From positions 23,224,859 to 23,288,858 of the forward strand of contig OY743184.1 of NCBI GenBank assembly GCA_963555705.1: a DNA stretch of 64,000 nucleotides, in the 5' to 3' direction. Both the position numbers and the translations under genes were made by a program. This document shows positions 27,001 to 35,131 of the stretch, piece after piece (within the stretch, counting starts at the first letter, position 1; each line of letters opens with the position of its first letter). This DNA comes from Ligustrum vulgare (lineage: Eukaryota; Streptophyta; Magnoliopsida; Lamiales; Oleaceae). The notes beneath the pieces are model-generated. The model saw only the letters and a program-made list of their open reading frames with translations, was not told the DNA's origin and made no database searches.

Positions 27001-30000
27001 TGCAGATCCTTCAAGGACAGAGGCTTGGGGTCCCATCATGACCTTTTTCCTGCTTTCTTCGCGACGTACCTCTGAAAAAGCCTCTTTGATACTTGGGAAA
27101 GGTTTGGTGCCCATAATTCTTCCACGAACCTCATCTAGATTTTTATTCAACCCATGAAGAAATTTGAAAGTCCTCCTCTCTAAAAGCTTCCCGTAAAGGG
27201 TAGTATCCTCTGAACATTTCCATGGATGAGTTTCGAACACGTCCAGTTGTTGCCAATAACGAGTGAGGGTATTGAACTATTGAGTGACTGAAGTTTCTTC
27301 TTGACGGAGGTCATATAGTGCAGCCTCCACTTCAAATAGTTCTGAGATGTTTTCAGAACTAGAATACGTATCTCGAACAGCATCCCAAAGCTCCTTTGCA
27401 GTTTTATACAAGAGAAAATTTTCCCCTATATTATTGTTCATTGATCCGATCAACCAAGCCATAACCATATGATTGTCAGCCTTCCAAGCCTTGAATTTTG
27501 GATCTGATTTTTCTGGAACAGGAATTTCTTCAGTGAGATACTCGTCCTTACCTTTACCACACACAAACATCATGCCTAATTGAGACCATTGAAGGTAGTT
27601 TTGGCCATTAAACTTATGACCAGTGACTACAGAAACGCTTTCGGTTCCACCATGAGTGGAGATAGCTTCTTGACCAGAGTTGACCTCGGATTCAGAACTT
27701 CCTGTTTTTGTAGACATGTCGAATTTAGTAATTCAGAACAAAGGAAAGAGGTGGATGAGCACGAGTGGGAAAGTACACCGGAAATGGTGACCTGAGCAAA
27801 GACGGTGAGTGGATTATTTTAGAGAACCTGACTCTAATACCATGAAACTTTTGGAGAAAAATTGTATGTATTACCTTTATTGATACATGGTATATATACA
27901 GAGGAAAGGAGATCAGATCTGATCTTCTCAAATAGGAAACAAAATTAGCTAAATAAAGAAAAGAGACCGAGAATATTTACAGCAATAAAATAAACCTAGA
28001 AATCTGCATTACATGATTACAATCCCTGATTTTTAGGAACCATATTGACTAGCTTGATTTCCTACACATATAAATTTTATGGCATCAATATCGACTTATG
28101 TTCGGGTACACTCCAAAATTTTACATAAAAAATTAAAAATAAAATAACAACTTTTGCAATTAATATGGAAACAGACATGTCAACGGAGATTTTGTCTACC
28201 AAGAAAGTATTGTTTGCCTTCCAAATAAACAAATGTGTGGAAAACATAAATTTCGTGCAAGTAAACAGATAAAAGTTTAAAAAAAAAATGGAAGAACAGT
28301 TAACATATCGTCTTCCAGAACATTTTTGATTAATATGTTAACTTCTTGTAATGCTTACAATGAGCCCTTTTAGTTTGTTTGTCCGACGAACCACAGAATG
28401 GGAAAGATAGGTAGAAGGATAATATTCTGTGAAGAAGCTCTCAACACTTTCACTGAAGCTACTCCCTGAAGACTTGGGTATACTTCTAACTAAAACAGTG
28501 AACTGATGGGGCCGAGGTTTTGATGAATAGAAATAACCAATCCTTTTACATGAAATGTAATCGTACTCCTGCAGGTAAACAGTAAGTCACCATCAAGTTA
28601 GTTTTCCTAACTTCACAAAGTGTAAATAAATAAACCAGGAAAAATGCTAGGCACACACATACTTACAGAGTAAAGATAATAGCAGACTACTGCTGTGAAA
28701 ACATAAACAGCACAGAAGTGTACCCATAACCTTTGAAACATAGGGAAAAAAAATGATTGTCACTTCTTAATCTAAATAAATAGAAAGCTGCGAAGCATTG
28801 AGTGGATCCATTATAATTGGTACCCCATCCAAACTAAAAAAGGAATGAGAAGAAGTCAGTATTGAAAGTTGGATAGAATATCAATTAATAGAAAGTGAAG
28901 GAAATAAGCTAGCAAGTGAAGCAACAAAAAAAGGTTGATAATATGGTTTTCATCCTCAGAGGTAACCTTGGATGTAACTAATGTCATTAGTTCATCACCA
29001 GAAAACAGAAATTCGAGTTTATTATGCCATGTAGTTGTCACCTGTTTGACCCATCATCAACATTGGAGATGCTGAATGACTCCAGAGACTTGTTTGGCAA
29101 GTCTGTAAAGTCAATATTTAGCTGATTCCCCATATAATTGAATGGAAGAAGGACGCAAATCCCGATGATAGCAGCAACTCTAAATACTCTCAAACTGCAA
29201 ATCAAGGGGAAAAATAATGCATGATAGGTTAGATAATGTACATAACAGAACAAAAGACAAATAGTTGAGACTTGTAACAACATCATGGAAAATAATCACT
29301 TAATAGTAACGGGACTTAATCCACACACTGTGCTTGCATATCATGACTTAGACATCTAGGAAGTGTTCAATAATCGCTTTAACCAATATACATATGGCTA
29401 AATACTCACCAAGTCACCATGCATCACCAAATACACTGCAATCCTAAAGCTCCATTTAGATCTTGAGTCTCAAAACGGAAAGAAGAATACAGTAGAAAAA
29501 AATATTCCTCTCCTCTCCTTTTCTTTTCTAACAGAACAAAAATCAAATCTAATTCTTTTAAACAGTTGATTATCATGAGAAATAAATAGAAAAGGATATG
29601 TAAATTAAGTAACGCATCGCATCCTATGCAAAAGTATTTGCTTCATTTTTCTTTCAAAATCAAACAAATGAAAAGGTTTTCTTTGGTGTTTTCCAAACCA
29701 TATTATATGATTCAAAGGGATAACCTGGCCAATTACACTTGACATGTTCAATTCATGAATCATGTGAGCATGCAATGCTAAATATTTCTCCAGAGATTAA
29801 ATATCTTTACTTATTTTATTAATGATTGTATTTTTCATTCCTTTTTCTTCCAAGGGACTATTTGAACAAGTCTATTTACCAATAAAAGGTCAAAATTATG
29901 ATTCCTAAGATAAACACTCATTCATCAGCAATCAAAAGGCCTGTAAGCACACACATTCATACTTCACATAATTAATGATAAATTAGGTGGGAGAAAAAAA

Positions 30001-30300
30001 ATAATAATAATTTACTGACCCGAAGGTGATAATGCGCATAAAGACTACAGCGTCAAATCCTGAATTTGCCAAAAGTTCCTCTTCTGATGGCTGCCATGCC
30101 CTTTTCACCCAATTGACAGAGGGCAATATCCTTTCAAAGCTATATCCATCTCCCAGTTGGGACATCCCCTCAGAAACCAAGCGCGGTAAATAAATATGGG
30201 CATATCTTTGCTTGTGTTTCAGTATAGCATACAAAATCAAAAAGAGCAAGCAGAGGGCAACATTAATTCCCACAGAAGTTAAAAGCGCAGATAGAATCAT
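11352..30300 (-). CDS. HYP1: OSCA/CSC1-type hyperosmolality-gated cation channel, HYP1 group (10-exon gene)
   Basis: Ten exons join in phase into 2148 nt encoding 715 residues, a normal length for this family (roughly 700-780). From family knowledge, OSCA proteins are plasma-membrane, mechanically or osmotically gated Ca2+-permeable channels. The N-terminal RSN1_TM-like part covers about residues 1-165, the cytosolic PHM7_cyt-like part about 190-350, and the RSN1_7TM pore region about 365-635. Recognisable stretches include [10 protein letters not shown] near the start, [38 protein letters not shown] and [11 protein letters not shown]. Every intron has GT-AG ends and there is no in-frame stop, so the gene looks functional. 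The best family match by memory is CSC1-like protein HYP1. Introns 4, 5 and 8 are swollen by transposons, the largest being a same-strand copia element in intron 4. Exon ends were read by eye and would need transcripts to confirm. Confidence 0.93.
11648..11881 (-). CDS. HYP1: HYP1-like exon 9 (residues 585-662)
   Basis: The acceptor is TTTTGGTGCAG and the donor is GCTGAG|GTAACT. The 78 codons are in phase 0. It encodes the last two membrane segments, with [19 protein letters not shown] and [20 protein letters not shown]. Confidence 0.93.
12599..13214 (-). repeat. LTR-A, reversed copy
   Basis: On the minus strand this 616-bp LTR starts TGTTGGGTATTGGACTC and ends near ACGTGTAATTCCCTACA. It is roughly 90% identical by eye to the forward copy at 14418-15036. 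The minus-strand sequence before its start reads GTCAAGGTGGAGAT, a polypurine tract, so it is a 3' LTR. Confidence 0.85.
13229..14253 (-). pseudogene. Copia gag remnant with zinc knuckle
   Basis: Read on the minus strand from the primer site at about 14250, this stretch gives broken copia gag in shifting frames. The pieces I can follow include a segment ending in a glutamate-rich [15 protein letters not shown] run and a degenerate zinc knuckle [12 protein letters not shown]. No protease, integrase or RT follows before the polypurine tract and 3' LTR. The element was therefore gag-only (non-autonomous) or internally deleted. Confidence 0.7.
14254..14405 (-). repeat. LTR-B, reversed copy with adjacent primer site
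   Basis: On the minus strand this 152-bp LTR starts TGTTGAGTATACAAAC and ends ATGTCCTAACA. It is followed by AGTGGTATCAGAGC, a tRNA-Met primer site at 14240-14253. It is homologous to the forward copy at 15324-15490. Confidence 0.8.
14418..15036 (+). repeat. LTR-A, forward copy with adjacent primer site
   Basis: This 619-bp LTR runs from TGTTGGGTATTGGACCC to GTGTAATTCCTAACA. It is followed by AGTGGTATCAAAGCC (15037-15051), a tRNA-Met primer site. An open frame of about 70 codons is conserved in both A copies, but it is only LTR sequence read through. Confidence 0.85.
15324..15490 (+). repeat. LTR-B, forward copy
   Basis: This 167-bp LTR runs from TGTTGAGAATACAAAC to CATGTCCCAACA. The purine run GAGGAAGGGAT lies just upstream, so it behaves as a 3' LTR. 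TAATT follows directly. Confidence 0.8.
16118..16617. mobile_element. Tourist/Harbinger-type MITE in HYP1-like intron 8
   Basis: This 500-bp element has inverted ends GGCTGCGTTTGAT / GGTTGCGTTTGAT and a TTA duplication at 16115-16117 and 16618-16620. It has no coding capacity. The internal sequence is AT-rich with repeated CAGGAATTCAATT-like runs near the right end. Confidence 0.85.
17394..17672 (-). CDS. HYP1: HYP1-like exon 8 (residues 492-584)
   Basis: The acceptor is TTGTTGTAG and the donor is AACCTG|GTTAGT. The 93 codons are in phase 0. It encodes [14 protein letters not shown], the acidic loop [13 protein letters not shown], and the span [20 protein letters not shown] through [11 protein letters not shown]. 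The downstream intron is 5.5 kb and filled with retroelement sequence. Confidence 0.93.
17673..19073 (-). other. HYP1-like intron 7 with TA/GA microsatellite
   Basis: This ordinary 1.4-kb AT-rich intron contains (TA)n at 17974-18020 joined to (GA)n at 18021-18048. No transposon was recognised in it. Confidence 0.7.
17974..18048. repeat. TA/GA compound microsatellite
   Basis: (TA)n of about 23 units is joined directly to (GA)n of about 14 units inside HYP1-like intron 7. Confidence 0.95.
19074..19350 (-). CDS. HYP1: HYP1-like exon 7 (residues 399-491)
   Basis: The acceptor is TTTCTGCAG and the donor is GGACAG|GTATAT. It encodes [14 protein letters not shown] and the pore-region segments QIEKSACIK and [19 protein letters not shown]. 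It returns to phase 0. Confidence 0.93.
19504..19802 (-). CDS. HYP1: HYP1-like exon 6 (residues 300-399)
   Basis: The acceptor is ATCCATAG and the donor is AGTAT|GTAAGT. It encodes [20 protein letters not shown], the conserved [11 protein letters not shown] segment, a membrane span and the family stretch [12 protein letters not shown]. It ends two bases into a codon, completed by exon 7. Confidence 0.93.
20246..20398. mobile_element. Small Tourist-like MITE in HYP1-like intron 5
   Basis: This 153-bp element has inverted ends GGCTATGTTTG / GCCTCTGTTTG and TTA on both sides (20243-20245, 20399-20401). It is non-coding. Confidence 0.75.
20877..21041. mobile_element. Small MITE in HYP1-like intron 5
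   Basis: This 165-bp element has imperfect inverted ends: GGCCCCTGTTTGGTTGCAAT on the left, and GACCCCGTTTGGTGGAAAT read inward from the right. It is flanked by TA on each side. The superfamily is unsure because the duplication could be TA or TAG. Confidence 0.65.
21459..21745 (+). pseudogene. Copia RNase H 3' fragment in HYP1-like intron 5
   Basis: A degenerate copy of the copia RNase H is seen in shifting frames. One frame has [14 protein letters not shown] (family: [12 protein letters not shown]), an adjacent frame has FGYCNYIGG (family: SGYCTFVGG), and a later part reads [14 protein letters not shown]. It is on the plus strand, opposite to the host gene. There is no clear LTR or duplicated site, so it is an old fragment. 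Confidence 0.7.
21888..22076 (-). CDS. HYP1: HYP1-like exon 5 (residues 237-299)
   Basis: The acceptor is CCTCTAG and the donor is GGGAAG|GTAATT. The 63 codons are in phase 0. It encodes [15 protein letters not shown] and the cytosolic stretch [13 protein letters not shown] followed by a charged helix ([14 protein letters not shown]). Confidence 0.92.
23002..23225 (-). repeat. Copia 3' LTR
   Basis: This is the partner LTR, 224 bp with the same termini. The three differences from the other copy fall between 23108 and 23127. Confidence 0.95.
23226..23237 (-). other. Copia polypurine tract
   Basis: The minus strand reads CTTGAGGAGGAG immediately before the 3' LTR, a typical copia plus-strand primer. 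It overlaps the stop codon of the polyprotein. Confidence 0.85.
23233..27240 (-). CDS. Copia polyprotein: gag C-terminus, protease, integrase, RT, RNase H
   Basis: This 1335-residue frame continues gag in frame after the premature stop. In order it shows the gag zinc knuckle [14 protein letters not shown] near residue 103 and the protease active site [11 protein letters not shown] near 207. The integrase has its zinc-binding HYRLGHPN...CDVC region, then the core acidic residues in HGDIWG, LKTDNA and GVAECKNRH (normally ERKNRH). The RVT_2 reverse transcriptase has [10 protein letters not shown], and the RNase H has [11 protein letters not shown] and [12 protein letters not shown]. The order PR-INT-RT-RH is diagnostic of Ty1/copia. 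All catalytic residues I can check are present. The listed start is a GTG reading artefact; the true N terminus is that of gag. Confidence 0.95.
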   Translation of the reverse strand: MFETHPWKCSEDTTLYGKLLERRTFKFLHGLNKNLDEVRGRIMGTKPFPSIKEAFSEVRREESRKKVMMGPQASVLEGSAMAAQKYSPNNTQDNRPRKGRPWCDHCHKLGHKKETCWKLHGKPADWKPNRPNNDHESKGYVAVPESTKITSQVSFSKDQLEILQQLINNANQPSIPTVMGTGGVAQQGNNPLALHVTQEHPTSWIVDSGASDHMTGDRLLFSSFSPCHSNLTIRIADGSCSKVAGIGTIHLSPALVLNSVLFVPNLDCNLLSVSKLNRDLNCETKFIAKSCVFQDLESGKTIGNAEFCAGLYLLIPEVNHPPANSKGKSLRVSPQCRSVSSFESISHSNKDNIVMLWHYRLGHPNFLYLKHLFPSLFINKNSQTLQCDVCQLSKHTRNHYAPKPHKPSQPFSLIHGDIWGPSRIQNINGARWFLLLIDDHTRVSWTFLMKDKSETSQIFQAFHKMIQNNFQANIQVLKTDNARDFFNSVLSPYLQSHGIIHQSSCVDTTRQNGVAECKNRHLLEVAHSLLFTSHVPKRFWGEAVLTATYLINRMPSRVLKFRTPVQTLLTTYPHSHLVSQIPLKVFGCTAFVHIYSQNRSKLDARATKCILLGYSSNKKGYKCYCPITKKFFNSMDVTFFEEQPYYSNSATQGEKNTQESQIWDWASLIDITKSSSNTTLQSSNTTLIETIVPSPSPSLATKSPSSTSVSPNYHVPVEHPLIEPEHTSPEPNPIQVYSRRKRPVQTQQGQELNPVPNALKNTQEKAETEEVTDPNMDLDRPIAERKGVRSCTQHPLRYYLTYSSLSPSYRAFVTSLDQIQIPKSIQEALQEPEWKAATLEEIKALEKNGTWTLTLLPPGKRTVGCKWIFSIKHKADGSVERFKARLVAKGFTQSYGIDYQETFAPVAKLNTIRVLLFITVNQEWPLFQLDVKNAFLNGDLVEEVYMDIPPGFEDKFTKGKVCKLRKSLYGLKQSPRAWFDRFTRVLRQDGYTQCQSDHTLFVKHAIGGRLTILIVYVDDIVLTGNCEEEMVHLKHLLSREFEIKDLGQLRYFLGMEVARSSQGISVSQRKYVLDLLKETGMSGCKPTETPMDPNTKLRVRASTESPTVDRGRYQCLVGKLIYLTHTRPDISFAVSVVSQFLNNPSEDHMNAVYRILRYLKGNPGKGLMFRKTINRNLEVYTDADWAGSPIDRRSTSGYCSFVWGNLVTWRSKKQQVVARSSAEAEFRALAHGICEGIWLKRLLSELRIKTENSIEVLCDNQSAIAIAKNPVHHDRTKHVEIDRHFISEKIESNMITLKHVPSQQQAADILTKALHRPNFYELSSKLGISSIYRPA
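27277..27717 (-). pseudogene. Copia gag, N-terminal part ending at a premature stop
   Basis: This 146-residue open frame starts [15 protein letters not shown] and contains the copia gag pattern ([10 protein letters not shown], then [12 protein letters not shown]). It ends at TAG (27277-27279). The downstream polyprotein continues in exactly the same frame, with 12 codons between the stop and 27240, so one base change broke an otherwise continuous gag-pol. The stop sits where copia gags usually have a tyrosine or similar residue (VTQ-Y-FNTL). Suppression of the stop is possible but nothing here argues for it. Confidence 0.9.
27831..27842 (-). other. Copia primer-binding site
   Basis: Directly after the 5' LTR the minus strand reads TGGTATTAGAGT. 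This is close to the TGGTATCAGAGC complement of initiator tRNA-Met used by most plant copia elements. Confidence 0.85.
27843..28066 (-). repeat. Copia 5' LTR
   Basis: This 224-bp LTR reads, in element orientation, TGTAGGAAATCAAGC to AAAAGTTTCA. It matches the 3' LTR except at three positions. A TATA-like run (TATATATACC) lies within it. Confidence 0.95.
28359..28568 (-). CDS. HYP1: HYP1-like exon 4 (residues 167-236)
   Basis: The acceptor is CTGCAG and the donor is CATT|GTAAGC. The exon is exactly 70 codons in phase 0. It encodes the start of the cytosolic domain, with [20 protein letters not shown] and later [15 protein letters not shown]. The donor opens the 6.3-kb intron that holds the copia element. 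Confidence 0.92.
28667..28730 (-). CDS. HYP1: HYP1-like exon 3 (residues 145-166)
   Basis: This short 64-nt exon has acceptor TTCAAAG and donor CTCT|GTAAGT. It encodes [20 protein letters not shown], the membrane segment that follows the [11 protein letters not shown] loop in the family. It restores phase 0. Confidence 0.9.
29042..29194 (-). CDS. HYP1: HYP1-like exon 2 (residues 94-145)
   Basis: The acceptor is TTTGCAG and the donor is AACAG|GTGACA. The exon encodes [20 protein letters not shown], a membrane segment, then the conserved loop ending [11 protein letters not shown]. The phase (2 in, 2 out) matches both neighbours. Confidence 0.92.
30020..30300 (-). CDS. HYP1: HYP1-like exon 1 (residues 1-94)
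   Basis: The exon starts at the ATG at 30300-30298 and ends before the donor GTCAGT at 30019. It encodes the first membrane segment ([20 protein letters not shown]) and the loop ending [10 protein letters not shown], both standard for the OSCA N terminus. It ends two bases into a codon. The initiator is chosen because the family starts at this point. Confidence 0.92.
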
Positions 30301-31059
30301 TCCTCCAGAATATCAAAAAACCTCTTAAATTCTAAGCTTCCACGAGTGCCATCAACTCAAATGTCCATTCGGAGCAAGAATCGACTTTCAAAACTAATAC
30401 TCCAATAAAAAATCAGCTGCAAAAAAGATGAAAACTAGCATCAGAAGCATAAAAACCCACTAAAAAGAAAGATTAAAGTTGCTCAGGCTATGAAGTGAAG
30501 AGAAATCAGAGACTAACAAATCAACAATATCAATATGATCTTCTTCTTCAGTATTCTCGGCTGGCTTTTGTATCCAACCCAGCAATAGAATATGTAAAAC
30601 ACGTATCCATTTCCACCGCCAAATTAGGCCAAAACTTGGGTTTCGTGAAGTCAAAGGAAAAATAAACAATAAAAAAAAAGCAGCAGCACGTCACCATAGA
30701 CGTAACATATAAACTACTATCAGTATTGCTAGGAAAGAAGAAGAATTATATATCCCTGATTAAAGAAAATAATTTGTGGAAAATTGAATCGAACCTTCGC
30801 CAAGACGACGAAGTAGAGGTTGATCGTTACTCTATTTGAAGTTGTTACCCGTGGATTCGCTCCTGAATGTATCCGAACTCGTGGTAATCATGTATGTAAA
30901 AATCAACAATTAGAAGCAAGTTTTTCTTAAAAACTAGAGAATCACTCGTGCACTCATGCGATCCACGAAAAGAAACGTAATTATTCAATATGAAATTAAA
31001 TAAATTATTTAAATAAAATAAATAAATTTTATAAATAAGAGATAAGATCATTATTTATT
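30301..31059 (-). promoter_or_regulatory. 5' leader and promoter region of the HYP1-like gene
   Basis: This is the stretch between the gene's ATG and the Helitron remnant. A plausible 5' UTR intron runs from a donor near 30795 (GCGAAG|GTTCG) to an acceptor near 30419 (TTTTTTGCAG). No TATA box could be assigned with confidence, and the proximal promoter would be only about 200 bp before Helitron sequence begins. This is inference from splice-like sites only. Confidence 0.4.
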
Positions 31060-33060
31060 GGTTTCATATGACTACAAATTTTGGAAGACTTCTTGGTACA
31101 CAACATTATATGTTGATTTTATTGGTCTTTCATTCTTATCACAAATTAACATCTTTAATCCAGAATGATTTGTTACTCTAAAAATCACGACATAAAATTG
31201 TTCATGTGTAAGCACCAGCCGTTTAAGAAAAAGTCTCACATGCAAAAGTGATTGTCCCGACTCTTATTGATAGTCATGGTATGCGATACCATCAATAAAA
31301 ATTGTCTCCTTTGAAATCTAATAAATATATCTTAGAATCAGAACGGTTCAACGACGTCCTTAGAATAAAGAATTTGTGTCCTGTATTGTTGCCAAAAGAA
31401 GTTGACCTTCTAGAATATGGTAGCAAAGTTTTATAACTATCAACATTTTTCTATTACACAATCCCTGGGTATGATTAATATTTCTCAAAAAGAGCAATGG
31501 ATACTGTAAATGCAAATAAAGAGGATGCATTTCGCTTAACCGCTGCAACGATCCACCACGTGGCACAATAATGATATCCATGTGTTCGATTGTGTATCAA
31601 AATCCACCGACAATCAATCCGACAATTTTATCGACAACAGGCAAATATATCGCCTATCATCGGTCGCCCACCGACCAATAAGTATAAGTTTTACATTGAA
31701 GTATTTTCCTCAATCATCTTTTCTATAACCGACCTAAACGCCTTACCAATTTGGTGTATTTGTCTAGCATATCCTTCAAATCAAAAACTATACAATCATG
31801 CAACATTAAATCGCATGATTCACTCCTACTGGAGATATTAAAAGACGTAAATTAAATTTTAGAATATAACAATAAAATTATCCGTAAACAATATAAATAT
31901 ATAAGCAATAAATACATAATACGTACCCCACAGCCCTTTTTTTCTTTCAACCTCATTCTCATTGTCAACAATGTAAAGTCGAGTAAATTGCAGAGTTGAA
32001 CCGTCATCAGGCAACAGACTCTCAATCTTAATGCAATTTTGCCCATGTAATCTGAAAACGGAAGGCCCTCTACCATCATTCAGCCCATTATCTATTCCCT
32101 CATAGAAGTGAATTAAAACATCATTTTATATGTCCGAATGTTCTCAACGAAATTCTTAATCTTGTCATCCTTGCCACATTACAAGTCTTTCAAAATAAGA
32201 GGATGATCTTCCATAAGAGGAATCTTCAATTTTCCTTGCATACAACAAAGTAGGGGTGAACAAATAAACCACGAAACCGAAACAAATGATTTGGTTTGGA
32301 AAAATTCTAAACTGCTTTAAATAGTTTGGTTTGGGTTTCAATTGTGAAAATCGTGGTTTCAAACAGCCAATCTGCCAAATTTTTAAAAATTAAAAAAAAA
32401 AAAAAAGGCAAATGTCCAATTTAAAAAAAAAAATGCAACACACTTTTTATGTTAACGAATCAAAATTAAAGAACCAAAGATTAATTTAATCAAATTCACA
32501 ACCATTTGAAAATAATTTTTGCTCCTACATTTTATAATCATCATCCAAGACATTTTTTTAAAATAAAAATTTTAATGTAAGAACTAACTACAGTTTATTT
32601 AAGAAAAATTTTAAATGTTTGCTTCTATATAATTAGTTTATTTATCAACATGAATTGATTCACAATAAAACACTCAATTAGAAAACTGAATACAATTATT
32701 AAGTTAGTTTCAACTCAAAATTTTAGATGAATATGTGTTTTTGAGCTTGCTTTGGAATATACTAATTCATTCGTTGGTAATCCACGGTTTCAAACCGCAA
32801 CAAACCGCAAAAATTGGTTTGATTTGGTTTGGTATGGAAAAATTTCAAACAGTTTTAAATGGTTTGATTTGAAATATTACTACAAACCGCCAAAAACAAA
32901 TATTGTTCACCCCTACAACAAAGTGAGAACTTCATATTACAACATGTTTTATAACGCTTATCCACTTTTCTCCTTGAACCTAAATTTTTTCTTACAAAAT
33001 GAACACTTAAATGTAGGATCTACAATGTCCATGTACTCTGAACAATCAAACAATAGATGA
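31060..33060 (-). pseudogene. Degenerate Helitron (Rep/helicase) upstream of the HYP1-like gene
   Basis: Read on the minus strand, the N-terminal Rep-associated part comes first (a CSFCKKKF zinc motif near 33000, then GIDNGLNDG, LHGQNCIKIESLLPDDGS and LYIVDNENEVE near 32100-31950). MDIIIVPRGGSLQR follows at 31580. The helicase C-terminus is next: HTMTINKS near 31265, then VTNHSGLKMLICDKNERPI and VVYQEVFQNL with stop near 31070. Most of the catalytic middle is missing, and frameshifts and stops are common. A hAT-type MITE interrupts the N-terminal part. Confidence 0.8.
32251..32915. mobile_element. hAT-type MITE, 665 bp, inside the Helitron remnant
   Basis: It is flanked by a perfect 8-bp duplication CAACAAAG (32243-32250 and 32916-32923). 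The inverted ends are TAGGGGTGAACAA. Both arms repeat words such as GGTTTGGTTTGG and AAACCGC, and the centre is AT-rich. It has no coding capacity. Confidence 0.92.
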
Positions 33061-35063
33061 AAAAATTAATAATATAGACCATGTGTTGAAAAGATAAGAT
33101 TAACTGTTGTGACCATTGACAACGAAAAACAACACGTATAAAAAATGAATTAGATAATCACAAAGAAAGAAAGAAAAAACTAAAATTGTGAGATTGACAA
33201 AGATGCATTAAATTCATGGTATTATAGGTTTTGAATATTTATACAACGTAATTATTTTTTGATAGAAATTATAATATAACATTGATCATCTCGATTTTCA
33301 GTTAAGTAAATTGAGAGACAATTTACTTATTATTGAAGAAATTTAAGAATCATAAATATTGAATTAAAATATAACAATTGATATCATGGCATGGTTAATT
33401 ATTTTTTAAATTATAGACTTAACCGCTAGGATAAAAATCCATTAATAACTATATCCTTTCAAAACAATATAAATAAATTTGTAAATGAGACTTTCTGAAA
33501 TAAAAAATTAAATAATAATTAAATCTAATTGTAAATAAAATTATTTTGATAAATAATCTAATATAGAAAAGAATGTTATTATGTATATGTAACAAAGAAC
33601 TTAAAAGTAGGATTATTTATAACAAAATTTAATACAACTTGATTAAATATTCGATATAAATGTAAATAAAAATTCAAAATTGGATTTGTATGACTGAACA
33701 AAATTATTCATTCATAAGATTAAGATCAATAAAATATCACAATCATTATAAAAATATTATTTACGTATTAAATGTAACTTTCTATAAAAATACTTATTAA
33801 TTTGGAGCTCGATTTTTTTGATGTACTAAATAACTAAAAAAATAAGATTATTGATAAAAAGTTTTTTACATTGAATTTGTATGACTGAATACAAATACTT
33901 ATTTGTAAGATTCAAAATATTAAAATATCAGAATAATTTTATGAAAATAAAGGTTTAAACACAAATAATCAAATATAAATAAGTAAAAAAACTTTCCATA
34001 AATATTCTCTATAATTAAGCCTCATTTCATCATTGGTTGGAAGTAGCAGGAATGTGAACACAATAAAAACTTAGTTTTCCTGCCAAAACTCAGAAGCTTT
34101 TATATATTATGTAGATTAGATAAAAATTGATTTGAGAAGAAAATGCAAATTGTTAAGAAATTATTTTAAATAGCTATAACTTGCAATGTTTGGAGGTTTT
34201 ATATTTTGAAAATAATGTGGTGAAGTATGATATTAGAAATTCAAATTTCACATGAACAATTAAAAGTAACATTTTGTCAAATTATAATTCTCCGACTGTT
34301 ATATAATTTCGAAGATGGATTTATAGATTTTTTGCGAGCTCTTTGAATAGTATATTAAAAACTCAGTTGTGCCTAAAGTATGCATGATTTTAAAAATGAG
34401 ACGAAATTTATAACCCGTAAAAGTAAAATCTGAAAATAAATTTTTAAGGATTGGTGACAACAATAATATAATTTTTTAAAAGTGAGTGTGAGTGTTTATT
34501 TTTGAATACGTGTTCGCCTTATTTTGACGATTGTTATATGATTTTGAAAATAAAAGATCGTAGTTTTTATGAGTTTTTCGAAATAGTATAATAAAAACTT
34601 TGTTTTGTCTATAGCATATATGTCGAAAATGAAAAGAAAGCTGACTTGTAAAAAAAAAATTTAAATACATTATTATGTGACCATTTTAAATGACTGCAAC
34701 TTTTGCTATGGTTGAAGGTTTTATAATTAAAAAATAATGTGGTAAATTATTGTGTGAGAATTTTACATTGATATCAAGATTTCTATTACGACTTCATTTG
34801 AGCCCATAAAATCAACTAAACGAAGAGAATAAAAAAACAGTAAAAGACAAAATGAGGTTGACCACAAATGAATAGTGACCGCTACACTCACTGTTGTAAG
34901 AAAAATAATGTCATAAAGTACCGTATGACAACTTCACATTGCACATGAACAATCAAAAGCAACATTTTGTCAAATCGTGATTCCTCGACTGTCATATAAT
35001 TTTGAAGAGTAAGATTTTTTTTTTTAATGTATTTTCTATTGTCTTATGAAATTATATTTTATG

Positions 35064-35131
35064 TTTTACGAATCTTATGTGATGCTTCTTGGAATGATTT
35101 TACGAATCTTATGTGATGCTTCTTGGAATGA
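35064..35131. repeat. Perfect 34-bp tandem duplication
   Basis: TTTTACGAATCTTATGTGAT begins each of two identical adjacent 34-bp copies. Confidence 0.95.

Larger units (their letters stand above)
23002..28066 (-). mobile_element. Nearly intact Ty1/copia retrotransposon in HYP1-like intron 4
   Basis: This 5065-bp element has two 224-bp LTRs that differ at only three positions and begin and end TG...CA. It is flanked by a perfect 5-bp duplication CATAT (22997-23001 and 28067-28071). An initiator-tRNA-Met-type primer site abuts the 5' LTR, and a polypurine tract abuts the 3' LTR. The gag-pol frame is open except for one in-frame stop. It lies in the same orientation as the host gene, inside intron 4. 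With three LTR differences and a commonly used plant rate of about 1.3e-8 per site per year, the insertion would be roughly half a million years old. Confidence 0.97.

Noticed and set aside
30845..31051. 68-codon open frame upstream of the channel gene
   Set aside because: It is a low-complexity AT-rich translation in the promoter region with no domain or start context.
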